A stretch of DNA of 64,000 nt from ECT2AJA-044 sp965262845 (GTDB lineage: Bacteria; Bacteroidota; Bacteroidia; Flavobacteriales; ECT2AJA-044): positions 124,001 to 188,000 of the forward strand of contig CBDHFX010000002.1 of NCBI GenBank assembly GCA_965262845.1. The letters are read 5' to 3'. Within the stretch, counting starts at the first letter, position 1. Every line of letters begins with the position of its first letter. The translations under genes were made by a program, and so were the position numbers. The notes under the pieces were generated by a model that ran no database searches, was not told the origin of the DNA, and saw only the letters and a list, made by a program, of their open reading frames with translations. Positions 35,388 to 44,382 of this stretch are shown piece after piece.

Positions 35388-35626
35388 AAGGGTTGGTCAT
35401 TTTTCTTTGGCAAAGAAGAGTCAATTTACAGAGAAAAAAAAATGAATTTTGTCAAATCTTGTTAAAGTTCGCTCACGATCCTGAAAACCCTCCGCAAAAT
35501 AACTCTAAAAAACATGTTCAGCAGCCGTGCAGATCAACATTGGCCGGATGCGCGATCCCTTCCTGCAAGCGTATTTTTTAAGGGCCTTCCTCCGGGAAAG
35601 TTCGCGAAAAAAACTATTTTAGCCCC

Positions 35627-36190
35627 GTGAAGGCAATTGCAAAGTACTTTCTTCAGGGCCTTTTGTACCTCGTGCCGATCGGGGTCACGGCCTATGTGCT
35701 CTACCAGGCCTTTGTGATCATTGACGGATGGCTGCCGTTCGAATACCCCGGATTGGGCATTCTTTCACTGATCGTGGCCATCACCCTTATCGGGTGGATC
35801 GGCTCCTACCTTCTTACCCTGCCGATCATCACATTCATTGAGAGTTTACTTACCCGGGCGCCGCTGGTCAAGCTGATCTACACTTCCATGAAAGATCTCG
35901 TGCAGGCCTTCGTAGGATCCAGGCGTGCCTTTAGCAAACCGGTGATCGTCAGGCTCTGCGAAAATTCGACTATTGAGCGACTGGGGTTCATTACCGAAGA
36001 AGACCTGAGCCGCATTCAGGTTAAGGAAGGCCTGCTTGCTGTGTATGTACCCCATAGCTATGCCTTTAGCGGAGAGCTTTTTCTCGTTCCCAAACATTGT
36101 GTAACTACCATTGACGCGGATCCGACCGACATCATGAAATTCATCATTTCGGGCGGTGTCACCGAGGTGGAACCAAAAACCAAAAAATGA
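35627..36190 (+). CDS. DUF502 membrane protein
   Basis: 187 residues from a GTG start. Two membrane helices (YFLQGLLYLVPIGVTAYVLYQAF and LSLIVAITLIGWIGSYLL) and a C-terminal soluble domain with LVKLIYTSMKDLVQAFVGSRRAFSKPVIV, YVPHSYAFSGELFLVP and DIMKFIISGGV, the DUF502 pattern. The family's role is not established; plant relatives (COV-like) affect vascular patterning. A near-consensus -7 box TATTTTAG ends 5 nt before the GTG, suggesting a leaderless mRNA. It overlaps the next gene by 4 nt. Confidence 0.85.
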   Translation: MKAIAKYFLQGLLYLVPIGVTAYVLYQAFVIIDGWLPFEYPGLGILSLIVAITLIGWIGSYLLTLPIITFIESLLTRAPLVKLIYTSMKDLVQAFVGSRRAFSKPVIVRLCENSTIERLGFITEEDLSRIQVKEGLLAVYVPHSYAFSGELFLVPKHCVTTIDADPTDIMKFIISGGVTEVEPKTKK

Positions 36191-38172
36191 TCAAACATTT
36201 ACCCGCACTCGCTATTATCGTCCTGGTCATGCATTCTGCCGTAAAGGCAGCCCCAGGAGATACCACCATTGTAACCGCACACCAGGACGTGGACATGACC
36301 TCGCACGGCAGCTACGATGAATGGGTGCAGTTTCCGACGGGCATGACCTATGGCCAGATCATTATGGAATACGAAATGGGATGTGCGAGCAGTGGCTGTT
36401 CGGATTGGGATTATACGACCAGGATCTTTGCACAGATCCCAACTGGTATGCTTGATTCAACCATCGCGAGCATTGATACCAATGGAACGGTGATCGACAC
36501 CACGTGGAACGTCTTTGAGGTTTTTGAAAGCTTTGAGCTGGGGCGGGCCATCACGCCGTACGGAGGGTACATGGCCAATGGTCAGCATGGATACAACAAT
36601 AACTGGTCGCACCGCTTTTACTATGACCTTACGGATTATCAGATACTACTGAATGATTCGGTCCGGATCCGTGCGCACTACAGGGGATGGTCAAGCGGAT
36701 TTTCAGTAACGCTGAAATTCCATATGATCGAAGGAACGCCACCGCGCAATGTGCTGGCAGTGACCCCCCTGGTCAATCGCCGGTTCCAATACGCCAATCG
36801 GGAGACGGTGGATTCGCTGTTCCTGACGCCAGTTGACATCGCTATGGATCCGGCCATGCAGGCAGCGGCCATGCGGGTGATCACTTCGGGGCACGGGTTC
36901 GATAACAACGTGTACTGCGCGGAATTTTGTGAGCGTGATTACTTCGTGTATGTTGATGGCCAACAACAGGTCAGCCAATTGATGTGGCGCGATGACTGCG
37001 GGCTAAATCCCATCTACCCGCAGGGTGGGACCTGGCTGTATGATCGTGCGAACTGGTGCCCGGGTGCCAAGGCAACAGGATATTGGCATGAGCTGACCCC
37101 GCATGTGACCGCCGGACAAACACATGAGGTGGATCTGAGCATTGAGAGTTACACCTGGAGCGGTTCACAGGCGCCTTATTATATCTTTAGCGCAGTGCTT
37201 TTCCAGTATGGAGCCCTGAACCGGACGCTTGATGCAGCCATTGAGGAAGTGCGGGCCCCGAGCGATCATGAAGAGTACCGCCGGATCAATCCGGTGTGCG
37301 GTAACGCCTTGATCGAACTCAAAAATTACGGTGCGACACCATTAACCAGTGTGACCTTCGAATATGCCGGAGGTACAGGGAATTATACCGATACCTGGAC
37401 CGGGAATCTGGCCTTTGGGGAAAGCACCCTGGTTGAGCTGCCAATCGGCTATGACACCCTTTTCCCGTCCGGTTTTTTCGTGGAGATCACAGATGTGAAC
37501 GGCCAGGGAACAGATGCCACCCCGTGGAACGATCGCCAGGAACGCAATTTTAGCATGGTGGCCAATCACCCGCCTAAATTTTATCTGGAGCTGCGGACAA
37601 ACAGCAGGGGATACCAGACCGACTGGACCCTTGAGGATGACATGGGTAATGTGCTGTACTCCCGGGGCAACTTTCCCAACCCCCTGGATGATAACACCAT
37701 ATACCGCGATACCTTCGAGCTCGGATTCGGATGCTACCGCTTCCGCCTGAACGATTCGGGCAAGAATGGCCTTAGCTGGTGGGCTAATAATGAAGGCTCG
37801 GGCTATTGTCGTATGCGCACGCTGGATGCCACCATTCTGAAATCCTTCAGATCAGATTTCGGCACCCGGCATGATTATGAATTTACCGTGACCTCCAACG
37901 TTTCCGTTCCCGAAGAACAATCCATGATGTGGCTGGAGGTTTATCCTAATCCAACCAGGGACCTGATCTATGTGGATTATGCCCTCCCACGGGCAGATGA
38001 GGTTGTTCTGCAGATCACGGATCTCCGGGGGAGGCTGGTGGCCGGGCAACAGATCAATTCAAAACCTGAATATCGCTGGGAAGTTGACCTGAGTTATCAG
38101 CCCAAAGGGCTTTATCTGCTGAAAGTGACCTCGGGTAGTGAGACCCGCATAGAAAAGATCGTGGTTCAGTAA
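36187..38172 (+). CDS. Secreted PNGase F-like glycoamidase with T9SS type A domain
   Basis: 661 residues: signal peptide (HLPALAIIVLVMHSAVKAA), then a two-domain PNGase F-like body with GCSDWDYTTRI (Asp at the position used in PNGase F), ELGRAITPYGGYM, FYYDLTDYQILLNDSVRIRAHYRGWSSGFSVTLKFHMIEGTPP, and a C-terminal T9SS type A domain (YPNPTRDLIYVDY, KGLYLLKV). PNGase F removes N-glycans from Asn and leaves Asp. Catalysis here is by family. ATGA overlap (4 nt) with DUF502 implies coexpression. Confidence 0.82.
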   Translation: MIKHLPALAIIVLVMHSAVKAAPGDTTIVTAHQDVDMTSHGSYDEWVQFPTGMTYGQIIMEYEMGCASSGCSDWDYTTRIFAQIPTGMLDSTIASIDTNGTVIDTTWNVFEVFESFELGRAITPYGGYMANGQHGYNNNWSHRFYYDLTDYQILLNDSVRIRAHYRGWSSGFSVTLKFHMIEGTPPRNVLAVTPLVNRRFQYANRETVDSLFLTPVDIAMDPAMQAAAMRVITSGHGFDNNVYCAEFCERDYFVYVDGQQQVSQLMWRDDCGLNPIYPQGGTWLYDRANWCPGAKATGYWHELTPHVTAGQTHEVDLSIESYTWSGSQAPYYIFSAVLFQYGALNRTLDAAIEEVRAPSDHEEYRRINPVCGNALIELKNYGATPLTSVTFEYAGGTGNYTDTWTGNLAFGESTLVELPIGYDTLFPSGFFVEITDVNGQGTDATPWNDRQERNFSMVANHPPKFYLELRTNSRGYQTDWTLEDDMGNVLYSRGNFPNPLDDNTIYRDTFELGFGCYRFRLNDSGKNGLSWWANNEGSGYCRMRTLDATILKSFRSDFGTRHDYEFTVTSNVSVPEEQSMMWLEVYPNPTRDLIYVDYALPRADEVVLQITDLRGRLVAGQQINSKPEYRWEVDLSYQPKGLYLLKVTSGSETRIEKIVVQ

Positions 38173-38184
38173 ATAACAAACGGT

Positions 38185-40113
38185 ATGGCACCGGAGGTGT
38201 ACCGTTACTGTGAGGATCTATTCGAATACCGGCGATTCCGCTCGCGCGAAGTAAGGATCGGCGAGGTGGGTTTTGGAGGCGACAATCCTGTTCGTCTGCA
38301 ATCAATGACCACTACCGACACCATGGATACGGAAGGTACCGTGGAACAATCGATCCGCATGATCAATGCAGGTTGCGAACTGGTACGGATCACGGCGCCC
38401 AGCAAGCGCGATGCGGAAAATTTGCGTTTGATCAGGAACGAGCTTCGGGCACAGGGCTACGATACTCCACTCGTGGCCGACATCCACTTCACGCCGCATG
38501 CGGCGGAAATTGCTGCCGGTATTGTAGAGAAAGTGCGCGTGAATCCGGGCAATTATGCCGATAAGAAGAAGTTCGAAGAGGTGGCATATACCGATGAGCA
38601 TTATGCCGCCGAACTGTTGCGGATCCGCCGGCGCTTTGAACCCCTGGTGAAGCTGTGCAGAAAAAATGGCACAGCCATGCGCATTGGGGTCAATCACGGT
38701 TCGCTGAGCGATCGCATTATGAATCGCTACGGCGATACTCCGCTCGGGATGGTGGAGTCGGCTATGGAATTCCTGCGGATTTGCCGTGATCACGATTACC
38801 ACGACATCGTGCTGTCAATGAAGGCCAGTAATCCGCAGGTGATGGTGCAGGCCTATCGTTTTCTGATGCACTATTTTTATAAGGAAGGGATGAACTATCC
38901 GCTTCACGTCGGGGTCACTGAGGCCGGAGAGGGAGAAGACGGGCGTATCAGGTCAGCAGTCGGGATCGGCACCTTGCTTGAGGACGGGCTGGGCGATACC
39001 ATTCGTGTGTCGCTGACGGAGGAGCCGGAAGCCGAGATCCCGGTTGCGCGGCGGTTGGCCCAGCGATATGCGCGCCGTACCGGACACGACCCTATTCCGC
39101 CCATCCGCGATGTCCCCTTCAATCCTTTCACGTATAAGCGCCGCCAGACCCGGGCCGTTAACAATATCGGCAACAGGAACGCTCCGGTCGTTTTCGCGGA
39201 TTTCAGCACCCGGAAGCAAATTACCGCCGCAAGCTTTTTCCCGGTCGGATACAACTACAGCAAAGCAACCGATAAGTGGGAACTGACCGACCGATCCTGC
39301 GACTACGCCTTTGTCGGCAACCACGAAATCGATTTCGAGATCCCCGGAACCCTGGGTATCGTGCAGCACGCGCCGTTCTGGCAGGCAAAGGAACGCCACT
39401 ATCCGCTGCTGTCTGTAGAGCAGTTTCTCGGCGATCATCCGCGCAGTTCGGAGTGCAATTTCGTCTCGGCCACCCTGAACGACCTCCTTCAGGAAGCATT
39501 GATGAATGCCCTGCGGGCAGATACATCCGCCGTGCTTGTGCTCGGGACCAATAATACGCACGGCATGGCCGAGCAGCGCAGAGCCTTTTTTGGGTTGATG
39601 AAACAGGGGGTAGAGGTGCCGGTAGTGATCAAAAGGAATTATCGCGCCGTAGGGGCAGAGGATCTTCAGCTGTATGCCTCAACGGACCTCGGTGCCCTGC
39701 TACTGGACGGACTGGGAGATGGCGTATGGGTTGAAACAGATCCGGAACTTTCGGCCAGGACCGTGAATGCAACCTTATTTGGCATCCTTCAGGCCACGCG
39801 GACGCGCATCAGCAAGACGGAATACATCAGTTGCCCGAGTTGTGGACGTACGCAGTTCGACCTGCAGGAAACCACAGCGATGATCCGCCGGCGAACCGAT
39901 CACCTCAAGGGCGTCAAGATCGGCATTATGGGGTGTATCGTGAATGGCCCGGGCGAAATGGCCGATGCGGACTATGGGTACGTCGGCACCGGTCCGGGCA
40001 GGATCACCCTCTACAGGGAAAAGGAAATTGTGAAGCGAAATATCCCGGCAGAATATGCCCTGGACGAGCTGGTCAACCTGATCAGGGAGCACGGCGACTG
40101 GGTTGAACCATAA
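38185..40113 (+). CDS. ispG: 4-hydroxy-3-methylbut-2-enyl diphosphate synthase, long form
   Basis: 642 residues, against ~370 in E. coli: the three-domain form with a ~270-residue insertion, as in Bacteroidota, Chlamydiae and plants. N-terminal TIM barrel: VGFGGDNPVRLQSMTTTDTMDTEGTVEQ, LVADIHFTPHAAEIAA, RIGVNHGSLSDRIMNRYGDT. C-terminal [4Fe-4S] domain: ISCPSCGRTQFDLQ and GCIVNGPGEMADADYGYVG, with the three cluster Cys. It converts MEcPP to HMBPP in the MEP isoprenoid pathway. No other MEP gene is nearby. Confidence 0.95.
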   Translation: MAPEVYRYCEDLFEYRRFRSREVRIGEVGFGGDNPVRLQSMTTTDTMDTEGTVEQSIRMINAGCELVRITAPSKRDAENLRLIRNELRAQGYDTPLVADIHFTPHAAEIAAGIVEKVRVNPGNYADKKKFEEVAYTDEHYAAELLRIRRRFEPLVKLCRKNGTAMRIGVNHGSLSDRIMNRYGDTPLGMVESAMEFLRICRDHDYHDIVLSMKASNPQVMVQAYRFLMHYFYKEGMNYPLHVGVTEAGEGEDGRIRSAVGIGTLLEDGLGDTIRVSLTEEPEAEIPVARRLAQRYARRTGHDPIPPIRDVPFNPFTYKRRQTRAVNNIGNRNAPVVFADFSTRKQITAASFFPVGYNYSKATDKWELTDRSCDYAFVGNHEIDFEIPGTLGIVQHAPFWQAKERHYPLLSVEQFLGDHPRSSECNFVSATLNDLLQEALMNALRADTSAVLVLGTNNTHGMAEQRRAFFGLMKQGVEVPVVIKRNYRAVGAEDLQLYASTDLGALLLDGLGDGVWVETDPELSARTVNATLFGILQATRTRISKTEYISCPSCGRTQFDLQETTAMIRRRTDHLKGVKIGIMGCIVNGPGEMADADYGYVGTGPGRITLYREKEIVKRNIPAEYALDELVNLIREHGDWVEP

Positions 40114-40177
40114 AATTTTGTATTCTTGGGGCCGATAATTTTTTAAATGTTGACAAGACTTAAAAATTTATAGACAC

Positions 40178-40597
40178 ATGAAAAAAAGAGCTGTTCTATT
40201 GATCCTGTGCCTGGCCACAACAACGGCCACGTTTGCGCAGAAGGGTGAAAAAACAAATCGTGGCGACAAGAAAGCCAGTGAAGGGATCGAGTATCTGGTG
40301 ATCCGCGCCGTAGAGATGAACAACATGTCGCCTGAGTACATGAATTCCAGGGAGATGAACAATCCGGCCTATCGGCAAAAAATGACCGCCATGATGTTCG
40401 AGGAGGTCCGTTATCAGTTTTATGTATTGGCGGCATCGGTCGGGCAGGAGATCATGCGCGAGATCCGGTTGGCCGTGGATCCGTCTGCTGCGCTATCGGC
40501 TGCCGGTCAGTACGGTTGGGAGCTCGAATCATCCTACGCCGTGAACCAAAACGGCATGATCGTTCATTATTATCAGCTTGCCCGGGATCAGAAGTAA
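40178..40597 (+). CDS. Small secreted protein of unknown function
   Basis: 139 residues with a signal peptide cut after TFAQ. The mature part is short and charged, with helices (REMNNPAYRQKMTAMMFEEVRYQFYVLAAS) and an end, SAAGQYGWELESSYAVNQNGMIVHYYQL, that faintly recalls DUF4177 (GWEL...YY). That likeness is weak. It stands alone 64 bp after ispG, with a -7-like TATTCTTG before it. Confidence 0.7.
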   Translation: MKKRAVLLILCLATTTATFAQKGEKTNRGDKKASEGIEYLVIRAVEMNNMSPEYMNSREMNNPAYRQKMTAMMFEEVRYQFYVLAASVGQEIMREIRLAVDPSAALSAAGQYGWELESSYAVNQNGMIVHYYQLARDQK

Positions 40598-40621
40598 GTA
40601 GGCCCTCACGGGCCCGATGGA

Positions 40622-41416
40622 TCACCGTATCGTGAACTGGTCCTGATCTCGCAAAAAAGGCAGCTTCTCACGGACCCGTGCCAGGTCTCTTTTCGACAGG
40701 GTATGCGTTTTTTCGCTTTCTTCCCGTGGCTCAAATGTCACCAGGGGCTCACCCATGGGATCGATCAGGGCTGAATCGCCCAGATACGGAATTTCATTGC
40801 CGTCTGAACCTACGCGATTGACCCCCACCACATAGCACTGGTTCTCGATCGCCCTGGCCACCAGCAGTTTCCGCCAGGCCTTTGACCGACGTTCGGGCCA
40901 GTTGGCGACATACAATAATATGTCGTAGTCAGCGCCTGTGGCAGCACCCCATCCATTGCGTGCCCACACCGGAAAACGCAGGTCGTAGCAAATGAGCGGG
41001 CAAAATTTCCAGCCCCTGTACCTGACGATGAGGCGTTCCTCTCCGGCCGTGAAATGGTCCTGCTCGCCGGCCATGGTAAATAGATGGCGCTTGTTGTACG
41101 CCTCGTAGGTCCCGTCCGGTTCCATCCATATGAGCCTGTTAAAAAGCCGGCCCTTTTCCTGCACGACCAAACTCCCGCAGATGGCTGCCCCTGTTTGTTC
41201 GGCATGCTGTGCCATCCAGGCAAAGGTTTCGCCATTGGCTTCCTCTGCCAAATGTGCGCAATTCATGCTGAATCCGGTCGTAAACATCTCGGGCAGCACG
41301 ATCACGTTCTGACCGTTGGCTAGTGACCGGATCTTTTTGCCGAGGAGCTGGCGATTCGCCATTGGATCCTCCCAGTGGAGCGGGGTTTGGATCAGGGTAA
41401 TATCAATCCGCTCCAT
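40622..41416 (-). CDS. Omega-amidase of the nitrilase superfamily (YafV/Nit2-like)
   Basis: 264 residues. The Glu-Lys-Cys triad is visible: VLPEMFTTGF (Glu43), EAYNKRHLF (Lys), PLICYDLRFPVW (Cys). RAIENQCYVVGVNRVGSDG and YLGDSALIDPMGEP follow the YafV/Nit2 pattern. The enzyme hydrolyses alpha-ketoglutaramate or alpha-ketosuccinamate to the keto-acid plus ammonia. It overlaps the aminotransferase gene by 1 nt; that enzyme would make its substrate from glutamine. Confidence 0.88.
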   Translation of the reverse strand: MERIDITLIQTPLHWEDPMANRQLLGKKIRSLANGQNVIVLPEMFTTGFSMNCAHLAEEANGETFAWMAQHAEQTGAAICGSLVVQEKGRLFNRLIWMEPDGTYEAYNKRHLFTMAGEQDHFTAGEERLIVRYRGWKFCPLICYDLRFPVWARNGWGAATGADYDILLYVANWPERRSKAWRKLLVARAIENQCYVVGVNRVGSDGNEIPYLGDSALIDPMGEPLVTFEPREESEKTHTLSKRDLARVREKLPFLRDQDQFTIR

Positions 41417-42573
41417 TATAGTTCCTTCAGTTTTTTGAGTGCTGCATGTAGCGTCTCATCTTTCTTTGCGAAACACAGCCGAATCACCCGCTGATCGGGT
41501 GGTGGTACGTGATAAAACGCACTGATCGGAATGGCTGCCACGCCGATCTCCTTCGCCAGCCATTCGCAGAAGGCCATATCATCCAGGTCGCTGATGGCAG
41601 AGTAGTCCACGGCCTGAAAATAACTTCCCTGGCTTGGCCGAAAGGTGAATCGGCTATGCTCCAGTTCCTGAAGAAAAAGATTGCGCTTCGCTTCATACAT
41701 CGCTGAGATTCCGGTCCAGTGCTTCGGATCCTCCAGCCATTTTGCCAATCCGACCTGTGTCGGACGATGCACGGAAAAGGTCACATACTGATGCATCTTC
41801 CGGATTTCTTTGGTGAGCGCCTGCGGCGCGATGGAATAACCCACCTTCCAGCCCGTGGCATGAAAGGTCTTTCCGAAACTGAACACTGCAACCGAGCGTT
41901 TGCGCAGTTCCGGATCGCGCAGCACGGATACATGTTCGCGCCTGTCGAACACGATGTGTTCATATACCTCATCGCTCAATACGATTAAATTGTACTGCTC
42001 TGTGAGCCTCTTCAGCTCAGCGAGGTCATCTGGCCGCCAGGCCGTTCCCGTTGGGTTGTGCGGATTGTTGATAATGATCATCCGGGTTCGGTGCGAAATG
42101 CTCGCGCGGACCTCGTTCCAGTCAATGGTGAAATCGGGGGCTGTGAGCGGAAGGTATTTCGGTATACCGCCAGCCAGCGCCACACCCGGGGCGTAGCAGT
42201 CGTATGCCGGGGTAAAGAGGATTACCTCCTCGCCCTCGCGAACGAAAGCGGTGATGGCGTTGAAGATAGCCTGGGTAGCTCCGACCGTGATGGTGATCTC
42301 ACTGTCCGGATGCACCTCAATGTTATAATCGTGCCGATATTTGGCGCTGAGGACCTCGCGCAGTACCGGCAATCCGGGCATCGGTGCATACTGATTCTCG
42401 CCGTCGTGCAAGGCGTCTGCCACCGCGTTGAGTAAACCAGTATCGACCGGAAAATCAGGATATCCCTGCGAGAGGTTGATGGCATTGTGTTTGGTTGCCA
42501 TTGCGGACATCGTGGCAAAGATAGTGGTGCCTACAGCTGGTAGTTTGGAGCGAAGATCAGGGAAGTCGTTCAT
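41416..42573 (-). CDS. Methionine/glutamine-type aminotransferase (YbdL/KAT-like)
   Basis: 385 residues from the Met at 42573 (MNDFPDLRSKLP); an upstream in-frame Met at 42621 adds an unconserved tail. Class I/II PLP aminotransferase: NLSQGYPDFPVD, VGATQAIFNAI, INNPHNPTGTAW, LSDEVYEHIVFD, SFGKTFHATGWKVGY (PLP Lys). Related enzymes transaminate 4-methylthio-2-oxobutyrate with glutamine. Coupled to the omega-amidase gene, this gives the glutamine transaminase-omega-amidase route and a likely role in methionine salvage. Confidence 0.9.
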   Translation of the reverse strand: MNDFPDLRSKLPAVGTTIFATMSAMATKHNAINLSQGYPDFPVDTGLLNAVADALHDGENQYAPMPGLPVLREVLSAKYRHDYNIEVHPDSEITITVGATQAIFNAITAFVREGEEVILFTPAYDCYAPGVALAGGIPKYLPLTAPDFTIDWNEVRASISHRTRMIIINNPHNPTGTAWRPDDLAELKRLTEQYNLIVLSDEVYEHIVFDRREHVSVLRDPELRKRSVAVFSFGKTFHATGWKVGYSIAPQALTKEIRKMHQYVTFSVHRPTQVGLAKWLEDPKHWTGISAMYEAKRNLFLQELEHSRFTFRPSQGSYFQAVDYSAISDLDDMAFCEWLAKEIGVAAIPISAFYHVPPPDQRVIRLCFAKKDETLHAALKKLKEL

Positions 42574-42668
42574 GCGATGAAGATAGTCATTTTTTACTGA
42601 CTGATGCCATAACCGTCTCAACCGGCAGATTGCCGAGCAAATTAACGGTTCTTCCCTATATTCGGATC

Positions 42669-43616
42669 ATGACACTACCCATAACCCCTTCCCAAATACA
42701 ACGAGCCCACGAAGTACTCAAACCCCTCATTCACCGGACGCCCGTTCTTACAAGTACCGGGCTTGATGACCTGACCGGCGCAAGGTTGTTCTTCAAATGC
42801 GGGAATTTTCAAAAGACCGGCTCTTTCAAAGCCCGCGGGGCCGCCTACCTCACCAGCACACTCAGTGAGGAGGAACGTATGGCCGGACTCTGTACACACA
42901 GTTCCGGCAATCATGGCCAGGCCGTTGCCTGGGCTGCCAAAAAACAAGGCATTCCCGCCTACGTTGTAATGCCCTCCAACGCACCTGAGGTCAAAAAACG
43001 TGCTGTTAAGGGCTACGGTGCCGAAGTGATCGAATGTCCGCCTACTCTTGAAGCGCGCGAGTCTTATCTGGCTGAGGTCCGGGAACGTACGGGCGCCTGC
43101 TTCCTCCATCCGTACAATGATCTCCGCATCATCACCGGTCAGGCCACCTGTGCCAGGGAGTTGATCGAGGATACCGGGGATTTGGACTTCATCATCCCGC
43201 CGATAGGCGGTGGCGGCCTTGCGGCCGGATGCTGCCTGAGTACCCACTTTTGGTCACCCGACACAGCGGTCATCGGCGGAGAGCCCATTGGAGCCGATGA
43301 TGCCTATCGCAGTTTGAAAGCCGGAAAGATCATTCCGGCCGGGGAGGCGTATACGATTGCAGACGGGCTCCGGACATCGCTTGGGAAACACACGTTTGTG
43401 ATCCTGCACCAGTTGCTGGAGCAAATCGTGCTCGTTACGGATCAGGAAATTATTGCCGCGATGCGCCTCATCTGGGAGCGTATGAAAATCGTGATTGAGC
43501 CAAGTTGCGCGGTACCTCTGGCAGTGGTTGCAAAAGACCGCGACACCTTCAGGAATAAACGTGTCGGGCTTATGCTGACCGGGGGAAATGTAGACCCCGG
43601 TTCCTGGCAGTTTTAG
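42669..43616 (+). CDS. PLP-dependent threonine/serine dehydratase-like enzyme
   Basis: 315 residues from the Met at 42669; the preceding in-frame codons carry a near-consensus -7 box (TATATTCG). Fold-type II: FKCGNFQKTGSFKARGAA (PLP Lys), THSSGNHGQAVAWAA, PPIGGGGLAAG (phosphate loop), LMLTGGNVD at the end. There is no C-terminal ACT domain, so it is of the catabolic threonine dehydratase or serine racemase type. Its stop overlaps that of sdhB by 4 bp, tail to tail. Confidence 0.88.
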   Translation: MTLPITPSQIQRAHEVLKPLIHRTPVLTSTGLDDLTGARLFFKCGNFQKTGSFKARGAAYLTSTLSEEERMAGLCTHSSGNHGQAVAWAAKKQGIPAYVVMPSNAPEVKKRAVKGYGAEVIECPPTLEARESYLAEVRERTGACFLHPYNDLRIITGQATCARELIEDTGDLDFIIPPIGGGGLAAGCCLSTHFWSPDTAVIGGEPIGADDAYRSLKAGKIIPAGEAYTIADGLRTSLGKHTFVILHQLLEQIVLVTDQEIIAAMRLIWERMKIVIEPSCAVPLAVVAKDRDTFRNKRVGLMLTGGNVDPGSWQF

Positions 43617-44359
43617 CCGATCAGCCTCGCTTTCAAATACTCGCGGTTCATGCGGGCGATGTTCTCCAGACTGATACCTTTCGGACATTCGACCTCGCAG
43701 GCTCCGGTATTGGTACAGTTTCCGAATCCTTCCAGATCCATCTGTCTGACCATATTCAACACGCGATCCGCAGCCTCCACCTTTCCCTGGGGAAGCAGGG
43801 CCAGCTGCGATACCTTGGCACTGGCAAACAACATGGCCGACCCGTTCTTACAGGTAGCCACGCAGGCACCGCATCCAATACAGGTTGCCGCGTCGAATGC
43901 TTTGTCTGCATCTTCTTTCGGCACCGGAATGGCATTCGCGTCCAAAGTACTTCCACTGGTATTCACGGATACGAATCCACCTGCCTGAATGATGCGGTCG
44001 AAAGCCGAACGATCGGTCACCAGATCCCTGATCACCGGGAAGGCCTTTGAACGCCAGGGTTCGATGTAGATCGTATGCCCGTCACTGAAGGAACGCATGT
44101 GCAACTGACAGGTGGTAATGCCCCGACCCGGTCCGTGTGCCTGTCCGTTGATGAACATGGAACAGGCACCGCAGATCCCCTCACGACAATCGTGGTCAAA
44201 GGCAACCGGCTCTTCACCACTTTCCACGAGCTGCTCGTTCAATACGTCCATCATTTCGAGGAACGACATGTCCGGCGAAATATCACTGACTTTATACTCG
44301 GCCATTTGACCCTTGTCGTTTGGCCCGTTCTGACGCCAAACTTTAAGTGTAAGATCCAT
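43613..44359 (-). CDS. sdhB: Succinate dehydrogenase/fumarate reductase iron-sulfur subunit
   Basis: 248 residues. The [2Fe-2S] domain has FDHDCREGICGACSMFINGQ; the C-terminal domain has CIGCGACVATCKNGSAM and CTNTGACEVECPKGIS for the [4Fe-4S] and [3Fe-4S] clusters. It carries electrons from the flavoprotein to the membrane quinone site. Last gene of sdhCAB, 23 bp after sdhA. Confidence 0.96.
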   Translation of the reverse strand: MDLTLKVWRQNGPNDKGQMAEYKVSDISPDMSFLEMMDVLNEQLVESGEEPVAFDHDCREGICGACSMFINGQAHGPGRGITTCQLHMRSFSDGHTIYIEPWRSKAFPVIRDLVTDRSAFDRIIQAGGFVSVNTSGSTLDANAIPVPKEDADKAFDAATCIGCGACVATCKNGSAMLFASAKVSQLALLPQGKVEAADRVLNMVRQMDLEGFGNCTNTGACEVECPKGISLENIARMNREYLKARLIG

Positions 44360-44382
44360 CTTTTGGGTTTTTGACCATCATT

